DNA from: an uncultured Lachnospiraceae bacterium
GTDB taxonomy: Bacteria > Bacillota > Clostridia > Lachnospirales > Lachnospiraceae
Length of the DNA stretch: 64,000 nt
Assembly: GCA_900549995.1 (NCBI GenBank)
Contig: URQQ01000002.1
Coordinates: 1-64,000 of the forward strand
Direction: 5' to 3'
A program made the translations under genes and the position numbers. Numbering within the stretch: position 1 is the stretch's first letter; the number at the start of each line of letters is the position of its first letter. Positions 14,145 through 23,916 of this stretch are shown in pieces. The notes beneath the pieces were generated by a model, which was not told the origin of the DNA, did not search any database, and saw nothing but the letters and a program-made list of their open reading frames with translations.

Positions 14145-16250
14145 CTAAGAAATCTTTTTAAGCCAGTAGAATCCGTGTCCCGGAAGCAGGAATCCTCCCG
14201 CTTCTATCTCCGTTCCTGTCAGAAGATCTCTCCAGGTGCCCATCTCCCATTCAAGTTCTGCCACCTGCGCCTGCTCACTGAAGTTGAACACTCCGATCAT
14301 CCTGTCATTGTCCATCTCCCGGCTGATTGCCAGTACCGCATTATTCTTTGTTCCGATTGTCCATATCCTTGCATTTCCATCAAATACTTTATCCTGCCTG
14401 CGGATATCCTCGAGCCTCCGAAGACTTACAAATACTCTTCCCGGAACCGTCTTCGTATCCTCTGCCATTTTGGCAAGCTCCCACGGGAACTTTCCACGGT
14501 GAATGTATCTGGAATCCGGCGCCTTCAACGGATCTTCCTTATAGGTGTAATCATTTACCTGGGCAATCTCATCACCGCTGTATAATACCGGGATTCCGGA
14601 CAGCGTGAACATATATGCATGCAGCATGACATCCAGCTCAACCGCACGGTCTGTCGCTTCCTCATCCTGCTCAAATCCGGCCTTTTCAGTTCCACACATC
14701 GATGCCATTGTACCACAGAATCTGGCATCCTGGGTCACAGGGTCTTCATTATATAATTCGCCTCTGCTGAAACTCTCAGGCAGACGTCCTGTAAAGAAAT
14801 CATTCAGGTATTTCTTATGCGGAATCTCAATCATTCCCCACTCTTTCAACGTCTTATAATCCAGTCCCCAGCCGATGTCATCGTGACATCTCAGGTAGTT
14901 CAGGAATGTATATTCTTTCGGAAGCCCGCTGATAATATCCATCTGCTGTTTCAGAAGACGCACATCCCTTGTTGCAACCGTATGCCACGTCGTCGCCATT
15001 GTAGTCACATTATAAAGCATATGACACTCCGGCTTCTCCACCGAACCAAAATACGGAACCACCTTCTCCGGCTCCATAACAACCTCTCCAAGGAGCAGAA
15101 TTCCCGGGCACACAATCTCACCGATCATTCTCATCATCCGGACAATCGTATGAACCTTCGCAAGGTTTCTGCAGTCCGTCCCAAGCTCTTTCCATATATA
15201 CGGAACCGCATCAATTCTGATAATATCAATTCCCTTGTTGGCAAGATAAAGGAAATTATACATCATCTCATTAAACACCACCGGGTTGCGGTAATTCAAA
15301 TCCCACTGATATGGGTAAAATGTTGTCATCACATGCTTGTTCAATTCCGGAAGATATGTAAAATTCCCAGGAGCTGTTGTCGGAAATACCTGCGGTACCG
15401 TCTGCTCATACTGTGCCGGGATATCATAACTGTCGTAGAAGAAATACCGATCCTGATATTCCTTTTCCCCGGCTCTCGCCCGTTTCGCCCACTCATGGTC
15501 TTCAGAAGTATGGTTCATGACAAAATCAAGGCAGACGCTGATATTTTTCTTATGGAATGTCTCACATAAACTTTCCAGATCATCCATCGTCCCAAGCTTC
15601 TCCTGGACTTTTCTGAAGTCAGCAACAGCATACCCACCGTCAGAACGTCCCTCTACAGTATCCAGAAGCGGCATCAGATGCACGTAGTTTACTCCACATT
15701 TTTCAATGTAATCCGTCTTCTTTTCCACACCGGACAGTGTATCTGCAAAGTTATCCACATACATCATCATTCCAAGCATGTCATTGTTCTTATACCAGTC
15801 CGGTTTTGCAGAACGCTTCTCATCCAGCGCTTTCAGCGCCTCTTTACGGTCCATGTAAAAGCCAAACATGTTTTTCAGAAGATCATCAAACATCCATTCA
15901 TTATTGTACAGTTCCATGTAAAGCCACTTCAGTTCATCCCGGTGGCGGTTCAGTTTCTGTTCAAATTCAAGGCCAAGTGCTGCTTCTGATTTCACCTGTT
16001 TTGCAGGAGCCGCAGGCTTCTTCACTGCCGGTTTCTTAGCGGTCGCTTTCGCCGGTGATTTCGCTGGCATCTTTGCTTTTTGCTCTGATGGTTTTGCTGA
16101 TGCTTTTGTCTTTTTAGCTGCTGGTTTCGGCTGCGCCGCTTTTGTCTGCCTGGCGGCCGTCTTTGGCTGTGCAGACTTTGCAGGTTTCACTGTTTCTATT
16201 GGTTTTACTGTTTTTACTTCTTCAGTTTTTTTCGTTGTCTTCTCATTCAT
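14145..16250 (-). CDS. Amylosucrase-like GH13 enzyme with histone-H1-like N-terminal tail
   Basis: Residues ~100-701 form a GH13 protein of amylosucrase type: region I LDFVMNHTSEDHEWA (241-255), region II GIDIIRIDAVPYIWKELGTDC with nucleophile Asp347, region III LLLGEVVM with Glu389, and region IV YLRCHDDIGW (Asp457/458). The D-A-V-x-x-I-W-K-x-x-G-T sequence and CHDDIG closely match amylosucrases, which build alpha-1,4-glucan from sucrose; related enzymes phosphorolyse or hydrolyse sucrose. Residues 1-90 are unusual: almost only Lys, Ala, Pro, Thr, Ser, with repeated AKP/AKK units (KKTKASAKPSEQ, AKSPAKATAKKPAVKKP) and no signal peptide. Such tails bind polyanions. GAGGGATGAATT precedes the ATG. 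The gene is monocistronic, with its own extended -10 promoter and a downstream hairpin. Confidence 0.85.
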   Translation of the reverse strand: MNEKTTKKTEEVKTVKPIETVKPAKSAQPKTAARQTKAAQPKPAAKKTKASAKPSEQKAKMPAKSPAKATAKKPAVKKPAAPAKQVKSEAALGLEFEQKLNRHRDELKWLYMELYNNEWMFDDLLKNMFGFYMDRKEALKALDEKRSAKPDWYKNNDMLGMMMYVDNFADTLSGVEKKTDYIEKCGVNYVHLMPLLDTVEGRSDGGYAVADFRKVQEKLGTMDDLESLCETFHKKNISVCLDFVMNHTSEDHEWAKRARAGEKEYQDRYFFYDSYDIPAQYEQTVPQVFPTTAPGNFTYLPELNKHVMTTFYPYQWDLNYRNPVVFNEMMYNFLYLANKGIDIIRIDAVPYIWKELGTDCRNLAKVHTIVRMMRMIGEIVCPGILLLGEVVMEPEKVVPYFGSVEKPECHMLYNVTTMATTWHTVATRDVRLLKQQMDIISGLPKEYTFLNYLRCHDDIGWGLDYKTLKEWGMIEIPHKKYLNDFFTGRLPESFSRGELYNEDPVTQDARFCGTMASMCGTEKAGFEQDEEATDRAVELDVMLHAYMFTLSGIPVLYSGDEIAQVNDYTYKEDPLKAPDSRYIHRGKFPWELAKMAEDTKTVPGRVFVSLRRLEDIRRQDKVFDGNARIWTIGTKNNAVLAISREMDNDRMIGVFNFSEQAQVAELEWEMGTWRDLLTGTEIEAGGFLLPGHGFYWLKKIS

Positions 16251-16290
16251 AATTCATCCCTCATAACTGCTGATAACTTGTTACTTTTTT

Positions 16291-16299
16291 ATTATAGCA
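16291..16299 (-). promoter_or_regulatory. Extended -10 promoter of the amylosucrase-like gene
   Basis: On the minus strand TGCTATAAT lies 41 bases before the start codon. A consensus -35 is not evident, which fits the extended -10 class. Confidence 0.55.
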
Positions 16300-16859
16300 T
16301 ATTCTTCGAAAAATTCCCTTGTTTGCATAAAATCACTTGAATTTGTCAATTTAGTGTATATTTTCCTTCTGAGTATCATTTTGACGGAGTCCACAGACAT
16401 TTACTGGTCTGATCATCATTCACAGGCACCATGGCAAAATCTTCTGTATCAACCTTATTATTTTCAACTGTGGCGCTGAAAATCCCCTCATCTTCCATCT
16501 ACAGAAGATCATATTCCTCTCCATCCGATATTACTATCAAGGAATAATACAACTAGAATCAAATTATAGTTACTAATTATTATTAATTACATTAGGTTCG
16601 CATGGGCTGTCTCGAGATTTTTCTCGCAAAACCAACATCTCAAAGTGCACTTCCAACTTCTTCGAAACTTATACTTTTAGTTAAAAGCGATCCGTAGAAT
16701 TATTGCGTTTAGCTTATACCCAAATTTTATTTTAAAAACTTCAACATATACAATTGATTCTAAATATAAAAATGGAGCGGAATTTTAAAAAATCCCACCC
16801 CAAAACTTAATAAAAAACCTTCAGACACTTCTCAATTCTTTTAATACATGAATTTTATA
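16300..16859. other. 560-bp intergenic region at the end of the glycan locus, with a gene remnant
   Basis: AT-rich sequence with one minus-strand frame of 40 residues at 16376-16498 (MEDEGIFSATVENNK...CLWTPSK). The frame continues upstream past a stop codon as VISDGEEYDLL, so it looks like the decayed end of a gene. No start-site signal, terminator for the transglutaminase-like gene, or repeat is clear. This is probably the junction between the variable glycan locus and the backbone. Confidence 0.4.
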
Positions 16860-19800
16860 TTACTCTTGATCTTCCATGATCTCTGAAATCTCTTCCTTTC
16901 CAGAATCAACCGGTATTTCTTCCTCATCTTCGGATACATCTTGCTTTTCCTCTTTATATTCCATTCTCTGTATACTCCTTACAGATCCATCAACCACTTT
17001 AATAAGACACTTTGTTGAGACTCCATTACTAGCTGTTGCATATAGATACGTATTTCCTACACCTACTCCAGTTACTTTTCCTTCCGCATCCACAGTTGCA
17101 ACTTCCGTATTTCCGGTTTTATATGTGATCGTCTGATTTGTAGCATTTGATGGTGTGACTGTAGTCGTAAAGCCAAATGTATCATTTACATATACCGTTT
17201 TACTTGTATATCGAACAGAAACTGATTCCACCGGTATTTCCTTCGCAATTACTTTGATCAGGCACTTGGTTGACACTCCATTACTAGACGTTGCATATAG
17301 GTAGGTGTTCCCAACACTTACTCCAGTCACCTTTCCTTTGGTATCTACCGTTGCGATCTTTGTATTCCCCGTTTTATAGGTAACCGTCTGGTTTGTAGCA
17401 TTTGCCGGTGTAACGGTTACGGTAAACTGGAATGAATCCTTGACCTGAATGGTTTTACTTGTATACCTGACTGAAACACTCGTCACAGGAACAGAACTCA
17501 TTACTGTAACCAAGCATTTAGCCGTTCTTCCATTCGAAGCTTTAGCATAAACATATGTGTTCCCTGAAGACACTGCGGTAAGTATACCGTCAGAATTCAC
17601 CTTCGCAACAGCCGCATTCCCGGTGCTGTAGCTGATACTTGTTACTGATGGTGCAATCACTGGTTTCAATGTATATTTCTCTCCAGTATAAAGGCTAATT
17701 TTGGTCTCATCTATACTAATTGAATCGCTGATTTTCAATAAACATTTATATATGTTCCCATCGTTTGATTTAATATATAAATATGTATTCCCCTGCGCTA
17801 CTGGTGTGACAGTAATCTGTTTTCCAGCAGCATCAACTTTAATCGATGCCAGTGCACTGTTGCCCAGATAAGCACTATTATATTTTACATCTGGATACGC
17901 AGAAGAAATCACATATTTTAACGTATAAGTTGATCCTATGTACATATCCTTAGAAGAAACTGCGTCTCCACCACTGAAAATTTTTATAGCTGCTCTGGCT
18001 GTACCACCTGTATATCCAGATAAATCAGAATAGTATTTATTTCCCTTGGAATCCGTATTATACGATTTAAGCTTGTAATAATAACTTTTGCCATCTATCG
18101 TCGTCAAATCATGAAAACTTGTTTCCGTTGTTGTTCCAACCAAGGTATAATCGCTTTCATTTAAAGAAGATGTACTTGACCTATATATTTCATATCCCTT
18201 AGCCCCTCTGATTCCTCCCCATTCTATTTTCATAGAAGAATCTGCAATAGTTGTACACTTTAAAGTCCCCCTTGGCGCTGCTGGTGCAATAACTATTTCC
18301 ACTTCATCAGAAGGTTTCGTCGTATTAGTTCCTTTATAACGAACATAATAACTGCCAGCGCTTAATCCAGTAATATTAGAATTATCAACTCCCGAATAGT
18401 ATATATTGGAATTCGACTCCCTATATTCCATACCCCCAGTTACTCCAACCAACGCCCCAGCGTATATACCAGCCCCATCTGGACGTTGAACACATATTGA
18501 AGATACCTCCGTAGGACTCTTTACAGAAGTTCTTGTATCATTAGATGGATTACTTAGCAGATAATCAATTCTTTGATCAAGATATTCTGTCGAAATATAT
18601 GCCTGTACGGATTTCCCATTCATTTCCTTACCAGCATTAATTACATATTCTACCTGATTGCTTTTATCTATAATAAGAGTTACCGGCAAATTATAATTAA
18701 AATAAAAATCATAATCTTTATAACCCACATTTGTCAGTAACGTATTAGCCAAATCACTTAGATATGTTTTTGTTTTATAATGCTCCGACTGGTACATTAC
18801 ATTGTCAACTCCAAATCCTGTTTTATTAGCCATGCTTAACAAAGAAGTATAATCTGGATTTTTATTAATATCTACCGCATAAAAATCAATAAAGTCAGAA
18901 TCAAAATACTTACTATCTGCAAGTTCTTTCAACCAGTAATTCGTATTGACCCACCCATTTCTAAATAGCGTCATCACTACTATTTTATTCTCCGGCTTCT
19001 TTATTTCTTTATCACTCAGATTATAAAAAGTATATGAAGCATCATAACCGTCTAGCAGTGATGATAAACTATCCCCATATGACTGTGATGTATAATTGGC
19101 ACTTGTGGGATCTTCTAAATTATAACATTCATGATTAGACGAAAGATTTTCCTCTACAATTTCGTGATAGGCGAAATCTTGCTTATCCTTTAAAAACCAT
19201 GAATAATCAATATCTGTACTTGTTCCCCCATTACTTTCTTTAAACATTGCCCCCCAGTTAGCATCAAGATAATACCACTTCCCATCTACTTTTACAATGT
19301 TAAAGTCATGTATAGCATGTTCAGCATCATCATTCTTATAGCCCTGGCCTCTAATAAACCTTACTTCAATTCCCACTTCTTTTAGAACTCTATAAACAGA
19401 TAACGCATAACCTTGACATAAAGATGAGTTCGTCAATAATGCTGAATAAGCCGAATGAGTTGCGGTCCATTCTACATTTTCTGCACCACTTTCTATTTGA
19501 TCTTTCTCAAATTCATATCCATCATGATCATAGTATACATTAGTTCCCAAATAATCATACAGCTTTTTTGTTTTCTCCGCATCACTTAAGGATGAGTTAT
19601 TCATTCCTAGCGAGATGATCAGTTCATTTACAAACGTCGTCACATTTGCTTCTTCGGCAGCACTTGTTAAATAAGTCATTGTATAAGATAATAAATAATA
19701 TGAATACTCCCCATCATTACCCTGAATCTCCGTGGAAACATTTCTGGATCGAATATTATATTTTAAATAATCTCCTTCCACTGCACTATTAGTAACTTTT

Positions 19801-20069
19801 AATGCTTCATCATAAATAGAAACTGCTGTACCGCTTGGCAATCCTGTATTAGGAATGGTCAGTCTGTATACCAACGAAATTTTCTCATTTCGTTCAACCA
19901 GTTCTTTTCTTACATAATTCGCAGCATCAGTATTATTTTCGAATACTGGCTGTGAAAATTCCTCTTTGGAAACCCTCTCATTTTCTTCTGATGCTTTTAC
20001 ATTATTTAATGGTAAAAGGAAAAAACTGATACTGAACACTATAAAAATTAAATTCCATACCTTTCTCAT
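16860..20069 (-). CDS. Secreted transglutaminase-like protein with Ig-like (Big_2) repeats
   Basis: The 1069-residue protein has a signal peptide (1-26, cleavage near VKA-SEE). A transglutaminase-like cysteine peptidase domain spans ~150-290, with a plausible triad Cys218 (SSLCQGYALSVYRVL), His254 (HDFNIVKVDGKWYYLDANWG) and Asp269. A ~200-residue region follows with no clear match, then a fibronectin type III-like module (APRGTLKCTTIADSSMKIEW) and several Big_2 Ig-like repeats. The last two repeats are near-identical 85-residue units. The end is acidic (DVSEDEEEIPVDSGKEEIS) and has neither LPXTG nor a membrane anchor, so it is probably released or held by the Ig-like repeats. Such proteins hydrolyse or cross-link peptide bonds at the cell surface. 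It lies 52 bases after the acyltransferase, as the last gene of the glycan locus. Confidence 0.8.
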   Translation of the reverse strand: MRKVWNLIFIVFSISFFLLPLNNVKASEENERVSKEEFSQPVFENNTDAANYVRKELVERNEKISLVYRLTIPNTGLPSGTAVSIYDEALKVTNSAVEGDYLKYNIRSRNVSTEIQGNDGEYSYYLLSYTMTYLTSAAEEANVTTFVNELIISLGMNNSSLSDAEKTKKLYDYLGTNVYYDHDGYEFEKDQIESGAENVEWTATHSAYSALLTNSSLCQGYALSVYRVLKEVGIEVRFIRGQGYKNDDAEHAIHDFNIVKVDGKWYYLDANWGAMFKESNGGTSTDIDYSWFLKDKQDFAYHEIVEENLSSNHECYNLEDPTSANYTSQSYGDSLSSLLDGYDASYTFYNLSDKEIKKPENKIVVMTLFRNGWVNTNYWLKELADSKYFDSDFIDFYAVDINKNPDYTSLLSMANKTGFGVDNVMYQSEHYKTKTYLSDLANTLLTNVGYKDYDFYFNYNLPVTLIIDKSNQVEYVINAGKEMNGKSVQAYISTEYLDQRIDYLLSNPSNDTRTSVKSPTEVSSICVQRPDGAGIYAGALVGVTGGMEYRESNSNIYYSGVDNSNITGLSAGSYYVRYKGTNTTKPSDEVEIVIAPAAPRGTLKCTTIADSSMKIEWGGIRGAKGYEIYRSSTSSLNESDYTLVGTTTETSFHDLTTIDGKSYYYKLKSYNTDSKGNKYYSDLSGYTGGTARAAIKIFSGGDAVSSKDMYIGSTYTLKYVISSAYPDVKYNSAYLGNSALASIKVDAAGKQITVTPVAQGNTYLYIKSNDGNIYKCLLKISDSISIDETKISLYTGEKYTLKPVIAPSVTSISYSTGNAAVAKVNSDGILTAVSSGNTYVYAKASNGRTAKCLVTVMSSVPVTSVSVRYTSKTIQVKDSFQFTVTVTPANATNQTVTYKTGNTKIATVDTKGKVTGVSVGNTYLYATSSNGVSTKCLIKVIAKEIPVESVSVRYTSKTVYVNDTFGFTTTVTPSNATNQTITYKTGNTEVATVDAEGKVTGVGVGNTYLYATASNGVSTKCLIKVVDGSVRSIQRMEYKEEKQDVSEDEEEIPVDSGKEEISEIMEDQE
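17008..17220 (-). repeat. Direct repeat, copy B (last Big_2 module)
   Basis: This segment repeats at the DNA level the stretch 255 bases further along (17263-17475), with scattered third-position differences. It encodes the final Ig-like unit of the secreted protein, including YKTGNTEVATVDAEGKVTGV. Confidence 0.75.
17263..17475 (-). repeat. Direct repeat, copy A (penultimate Big_2 module)
   Basis: Homologous in frame to copy B with a period of 255 bases (85 residues). It encodes YKTGNTKIATVDTKGKVTGV. The close match suggests recent tandem duplication, and module number may vary between strains. Confidence 0.75.
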
Positions 20070-20121
20070 ATATTATCCTAAGCGTGATCGCTTTATTCCT
20101 TTCTTTTACTACCTTAAATCT

Positions 20122-21225
20122 TCAAATAGATAGTTTTGAAATAATCTTGTTTAGCCGCTCGTTAAACTTCAATCCTCTTTTTATATACTCTGCAACAATA
20201 GAAATAATCAGTGATCCTGCAACTAATGCCAGTATGCTCAGCATGAAATTATTAAGAGAATATATTTTATCTTTAAAATTAGCAATAATGAACACATGTA
20301 TAATGAAAATGTTCATCGAATGAATTCCCAAAAAATATAAAACTGTGCTAATAATAGGAATGTTTACTATTGTAATACAACAAATAATAATTAAAATGGC
20401 TGGTACTATTCCCCAATTAATCTCCCAAAATATATTGATTGGTATATATAAATATACTTTATATAAAATGCATAAAGCAATTGTAACGAGAAAATATCGG
20501 AGTATTCTCTCCATTATAGTATCCTTTGACGAAAAGTATTGCATTATTATATTTATAATATTCTTTTCTGCAAATAAAATGCCTAGCGCTAAAGAAAAAA
20601 CAAATGGATATATTGCATTTCCTTCTATATAACCAATTCCAAGTATTCTTGGTAAAATTATAATGATACCAAAACAAACGATACATCCATATTTTTTTAA
20701 GACGCTTAATAAAATAGGCGTTATAAATATAAAAACTATTGCAGCACTAAAATACCAATACGCTCCATAAAACGACTGTAAACCAAACAAATTACTTAAC
20801 CCCAGACAATCTATGACTAAATAAAGCGTTCCCCTTATCACACTTTCTGCAAAGTAAAAGCTTTTTACTCTGCCATTAATCAACTGCGCCATAATCAATA
20901 TAGGTATAAATACTACAGCAAATCTAGCAATCAACCCTAGATACTTGCCTATGTAATACTTATCTAAATTCAACGGCTCTTTCTTTTGTAATCCTAAAGT
21001 TAAACCATAACCAGATATAAATACAAAAATACTAACACAAATTTTTGAAATAGATGCTATATTAGTAATTAATTGTTCTGAAAATGGCCAAAAGCTAATT
21101 ATAGTTCCATCCCACAGCGCTTGCGTTCTGAATAAATGGTGTGTACACATAAGAAGGATCGCTATTCCTTTTATTCTATATGAACATTCCTTATCAAACT
21201 CTTTACTATATTTTTCCAATTTCAT
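20122..21225 (-). CDS. Acyltransferase 3 family membrane protein
   Basis: The 367-residue protein has about ten membrane segments and the AT3 hallmark: RIKGIAILLMCTHHLF near residue 17 with the His-His pair, followed by FVFISGYGLTLGLQ. Such enzymes carry acyl groups across or at the membrane onto sugars, and the more usual acyl donors are acetyl- or succinyl-CoA. The ATG overlaps the thioesterase stop (ATGA, 4 bases), so the two are translationally coupled. Given the adenylation enzyme and carrier protein upstream, this could be the membrane transferase that passes the carrier-bound acyl group to the glycan, in the role DltB has in D-alanylation. That role is inferred; unlike DltB it is not an MBOAT. 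Confidence 0.8.
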   Translation of the reverse strand: MKLEKYSKEFDKECSYRIKGIAILLMCTHHLFRTQALWDGTIISFWPFSEQLITNIASISKICVSIFVFISGYGLTLGLQKKEPLNLDKYYIGKYLGLIARFAVVFIPILIMAQLINGRVKSFYFAESVIRGTLYLVIDCLGLSNLFGLQSFYGAYWYFSAAIVFIFITPILLSVLKKYGCIVCFGIIIILPRILGIGYIEGNAIYPFVFSLALGILFAEKNIINIIMQYFSSKDTIMERILRYFLVTIALCILYKVYLYIPINIFWEINWGIVPAILIIICCITIVNIPIISTVLYFLGIHSMNIFIIHVFIIANFKDKIYSLNNFMLSILALVAGSLIISIVAEYIKRGLKFNERLNKIISKLSI

Positions 21226-21914
21226 TTATCTCCTATAGAAATCAATAATTGCTCAGCAAAAAGATTATATTCCGTAAGCAAAAAGAAATGATTACCTTTA
21301 AATTGATAAAATGTGCATTCTCCTGTTGTATGCTCTGCCCAACTTTTAACTTTTCCATGCGGAACATCCTCTTCTCCCCAGAAAACATCAATATCTGCTT
21401 TTATTTTATTTTTATATACATGACTCCGGTACTCATATAATATAGAAAAATCACTTTTAAAAATAGGCAACATCATTCTCAAAAATCTTTTCTTTTCACA
21501 CAGTTCTTTAGGAATTCCCCCTAATTCTATCAATTTTTCCATAAATTCTTCATCTGACAAATCTGATACATTTATAAATTCCACCTGTTCACTCGGTGCT
21601 TCATTCGCTGCAACTATGAGTTTCTCCACCTTATATCCCTGTGTCTCAAGTCTAACAGCTACTTCAAATGCAATCAAACTCCCCATACTATATCCACAAA
21701 TATATATTGACTCATCATCCAAAGAATTTATAATCATGCTTTCGACATCTGCTACTGCTTCTTTAAAATGTTCATAAGCCCTTTCACGTATTCTTGTTCC
21801 TCTCCCGGCTAATTCTATAGGAACAACCTGAATATCCTTGCCTAGGAAATCCTGTAGATTCATAAAGACATTGGCAGATCCTCCTGCATATGGAATACAA
21901 AAGATTTTTTTCAT
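21222..21914 (-). CDS. Type II thioesterase (GrsT/LgrE-like alpha/beta hydrolase)
   Basis: This 230-residue alpha/beta hydrolase opens with the type II thioesterase block IFCIPYAGGSANVF. It has the nucleophile elbow ICGYSMGSLIAFE (Ser76), an Asp in DVFWGEEDVPHG and His209 in FKGNHFFLL. Its usual job is to remove wrong or stalled acyl groups from carrier proteins of non-ribosomal peptide or polyketide enzymes. Here the likely client is the stand-alone carrier protein four genes up. A type II thioesterase in a capsule-type locus is uncommon and supports a thioester intermediate in glycan decoration. It is coupled by overlap to the acyltransferase. Confidence 0.85.
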   Translation of the reverse strand: MKKIFCIPYAGGSANVFMNLQDFLGKDIQVVPIELAGRGTRIRERAYEHFKEAVADVESMIINSLDDESIYICGYSMGSLIAFEVAVRLETQGYKVEKLIVAANEAPSEQVEFINVSDLSDEEFMEKLIELGGIPKELCEKKRFLRMMLPIFKSDFSILYEYRSHVYKNKIKADIDVFWGEEDVPHGKVKSWAEHTTGECTFYQFKGNHFFLLTEYNLFAEQLLISIGDK

Positions 21915-21933
21915 ACTTCCCCCCTAATTAGCA

Positions 21934-23892
21934 CTACTGATATATAAGTCCAAACCGATCCATCCAGTATGTCTCATTTTCAAATTCTGTTTCTATCACT
22001 TCATGATACTCATAAGCCCGATATTCAATCCCCTCAATTTGAAATATACCAGTCTGAATCTTACCATTTTGAAAATATATCTGCTGACCTAATGTAGTAT
22101 ATAAACCCGTATAATCCTGATCCACACCATTTATAAAATGGTATATCCCTACATTATTATCAAGCACAGCTTGCTGAGAACAACCAACTGCATTATATTT
22201 ATTTCTCATATAAACATTCATACTATTAAAAAAATTCTTCCGAGTATTATCACAAACATAAAATACTTTATTATTAAAGAAAGTTTCCCCGTTTAATTTT
22301 TCCAATCCATTTAACTTTAATTGTTTGTAGTAGCATCCTGTGTAAGTATAACTTCCACCAGAAATTATTATATTTGTTGGTTTTTTATCACCAAAAACCC
22401 TAAATGGATCATAAGAATTATAAGCATTAGATATCGAGTAATCATGAACAAAAACTTCATCAGGATGTTCAATTGCATAATCTTCAAAAGTATGCATCTG
22501 CCTAGTTGAATATTCATCTTTAGCTTTCAAATCAAAGAACACATGTTTGCCTGTATATATTACACCTGGTAAAAGAGTGACTAAAATCACCCCACAAAAT
22601 AGTATTTTAGTATTCTTTCGCCATTTTTCATTATGAATGTTCCCGATAATTTCCATAAAATTAATTATCAGAACTCCCGCCACTGGGAGCGCTACATTTT
22701 GAAAAATTCTAAGCAAAAACCTCCCTCTCATGCATAAATAAAAACTGATAATAAATGCTCCTAAACATGCGCATATAGTAATACATATATGGAAAATATT
22801 TTCTTTACTTCTATATTTTAAAGCCACAAATAACTGCCATACAAACAAAACCAAAACGCCCATTAATAATGCTTTTGCTGTATCATCAGTTCTTATTAAC
22901 TCTTTTCCTCTCCATAAAGTATCAATAACTGACTGATACTTTTTAAATGAGGATGAATCTACTATGCTCTGAAAACTTTGTTTATTAATATTATCATCAA
23001 CATATAACAGCCCCGATACAAGATTATATATATCCTCGTCCCAGCCTGCTTCTGTATATAGCTCAGGATTTTCTTCAAATGATGGCCTAGGATAATCCTG
23101 AAACATCCCCCTATATTCATCATATTCCATGTAATCTCTATTATCATAATTATTCTTGATATATCGATCTCCACCATTTATTGCAAGAGTAATGATAGCT
23201 ATGCCTGCCAAATATAAAGAGAGTTTTTTTATAACACTGATGCATTCCCTTTTCCCCTTCACCATATAGCAATATACAATACATCTACATATGCCTAGCA
23301 TCCAGAAGCAAACAACTCCAACCCAAGACATTCTTCGTTCCATAAAACAGACAACCAAAAAAATCCCTGATATTAACCAAGTTCTTGTAATATCTTTCGT
23401 ACTGTTTTCATGATAATCTATTCCATATAAAAGAACAACAGCAGCTACACCTAACATAGTAGCTGTTGTTGTAAACTGCATTCTCTGAACCGGATACAGG
23501 AAAAAAATAAAATAAAATAATATCTGAATACCAATTGTAAAAACAATTGATAATTTCTTTTTGCTTGCTTTGTCCAATATTACCTTGCCTACAGATACAG
23601 CACTTAAATAAAGCATAGCTAATTGAAATACTGAATACCACTGTATTTTGTCCGTTATTTTATAAAACAAAGTTATAATAAATGCCAGAATATTATTATA
23701 GAAAGTCAATTGAAAATATGGTTGTCCTGTTTTATACCCTGCAACGGTGTACATTACATTAAAATCATCCACAGTTTCAAATACAATTCCTCTGACAAAA
23801 AAAATTGTCAAAAAAAATAAAGTCGTTATAAGAAATGATATCAGCCAACATCCTTTTTCAGTTTCTATAATTTTTTTCACCTTACTCCTCAC
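21934..23892 (-). CDS. Large polytopic membrane protein, GT-C/GtrII-like
   Basis: The 652-residue protein begins with a membrane segment and the FETVDDFNVMYTVAGYKTG stretch. An acidic residue pair (here DD) after the first membrane helix is typical of GT-C glycosyltransferases. About 10-11 membrane segments follow, then a C-terminal soluble domain of ~190 residues ending RFGLIYQ. The central loop (YDEYRGMFQDYPRPSFEENPEL...) corresponds in position to one in the paralogue eight genes upstream (30411-32204), and both have YxxEVSDDF/FETVDDFN-type starts. GT-C enzymes take sugars from polyprenyl phosphate outside the membrane. Exact function is not known. Confidence 0.6.
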   Translation of the reverse strand: MRSKVKKIIETEKGCWLISFLITTLFFLTIFFVRGIVFETVDDFNVMYTVAGYKTGQPYFQLTFYNNILAFIITLFYKITDKIQWYSVFQLAMLYLSAVSVGKVILDKASKKKLSIVFTIGIQILFYFIFFLYPVQRMQFTTTATMLGVAAVVLLYGIDYHENSTKDITRTWLISGIFLVVCFMERRMSWVGVVCFWMLGICRCIVYCYMVKGKRECISVIKKLSLYLAGIAIITLAINGGDRYIKNNYDNRDYMEYDEYRGMFQDYPRPSFEENPELYTEAGWDEDIYNLVSGLLYVDDNINKQSFQSIVDSSSFKKYQSVIDTLWRGKELIRTDDTAKALLMGVLVLFVWQLFVALKYRSKENIFHICITICACLGAFIISFYLCMRGRFLLRIFQNVALPVAGVLIINFMEIIGNIHNEKWRKNTKILFCGVILVTLLPGVIYTGKHVFFDLKAKDEYSTRQMHTFEDYAIEHPDEVFVHDYSISNAYNSYDPFRVFGDKKPTNIIISGGSYTYTGCYYKQLKLNGLEKLNGETFFNNKVFYVCDNTRKNFFNSMNVYMRNKYNAVGCSQQAVLDNNVGIYHFINGVDQDYTGLYTTLGQQIYFQNGKIQTGIFQIEGIEYRAYEYHEVIETEFENETYWMDRFGLIYQ

Positions 23893-23916
23893 TGCCTATA
23901 ATAATCCTTTCTACAC

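Noticed and set aside
14817..15569. Plus-strand open frame of 250 codons
   Set aside because: It lies fully opposite the amylosucrase-like gene. Its composition (rich in His, Arg, Ile) is typical of an antisense shadow.
16376..16498. 40-codon minus-strand frame MEDEGIF...
   Set aside because: It has no start signal and continues upstream past a stop, so I treat it as debris rather than a gene.
20080..20100. Small hairpin AAGCG/CGCTT between the acyltransferase and the transglutaminase-like gene
   Set aside because: The stem is only 5 bp with no T-run. It cannot be called a terminator, so the last gene is treated as part of the same locus.
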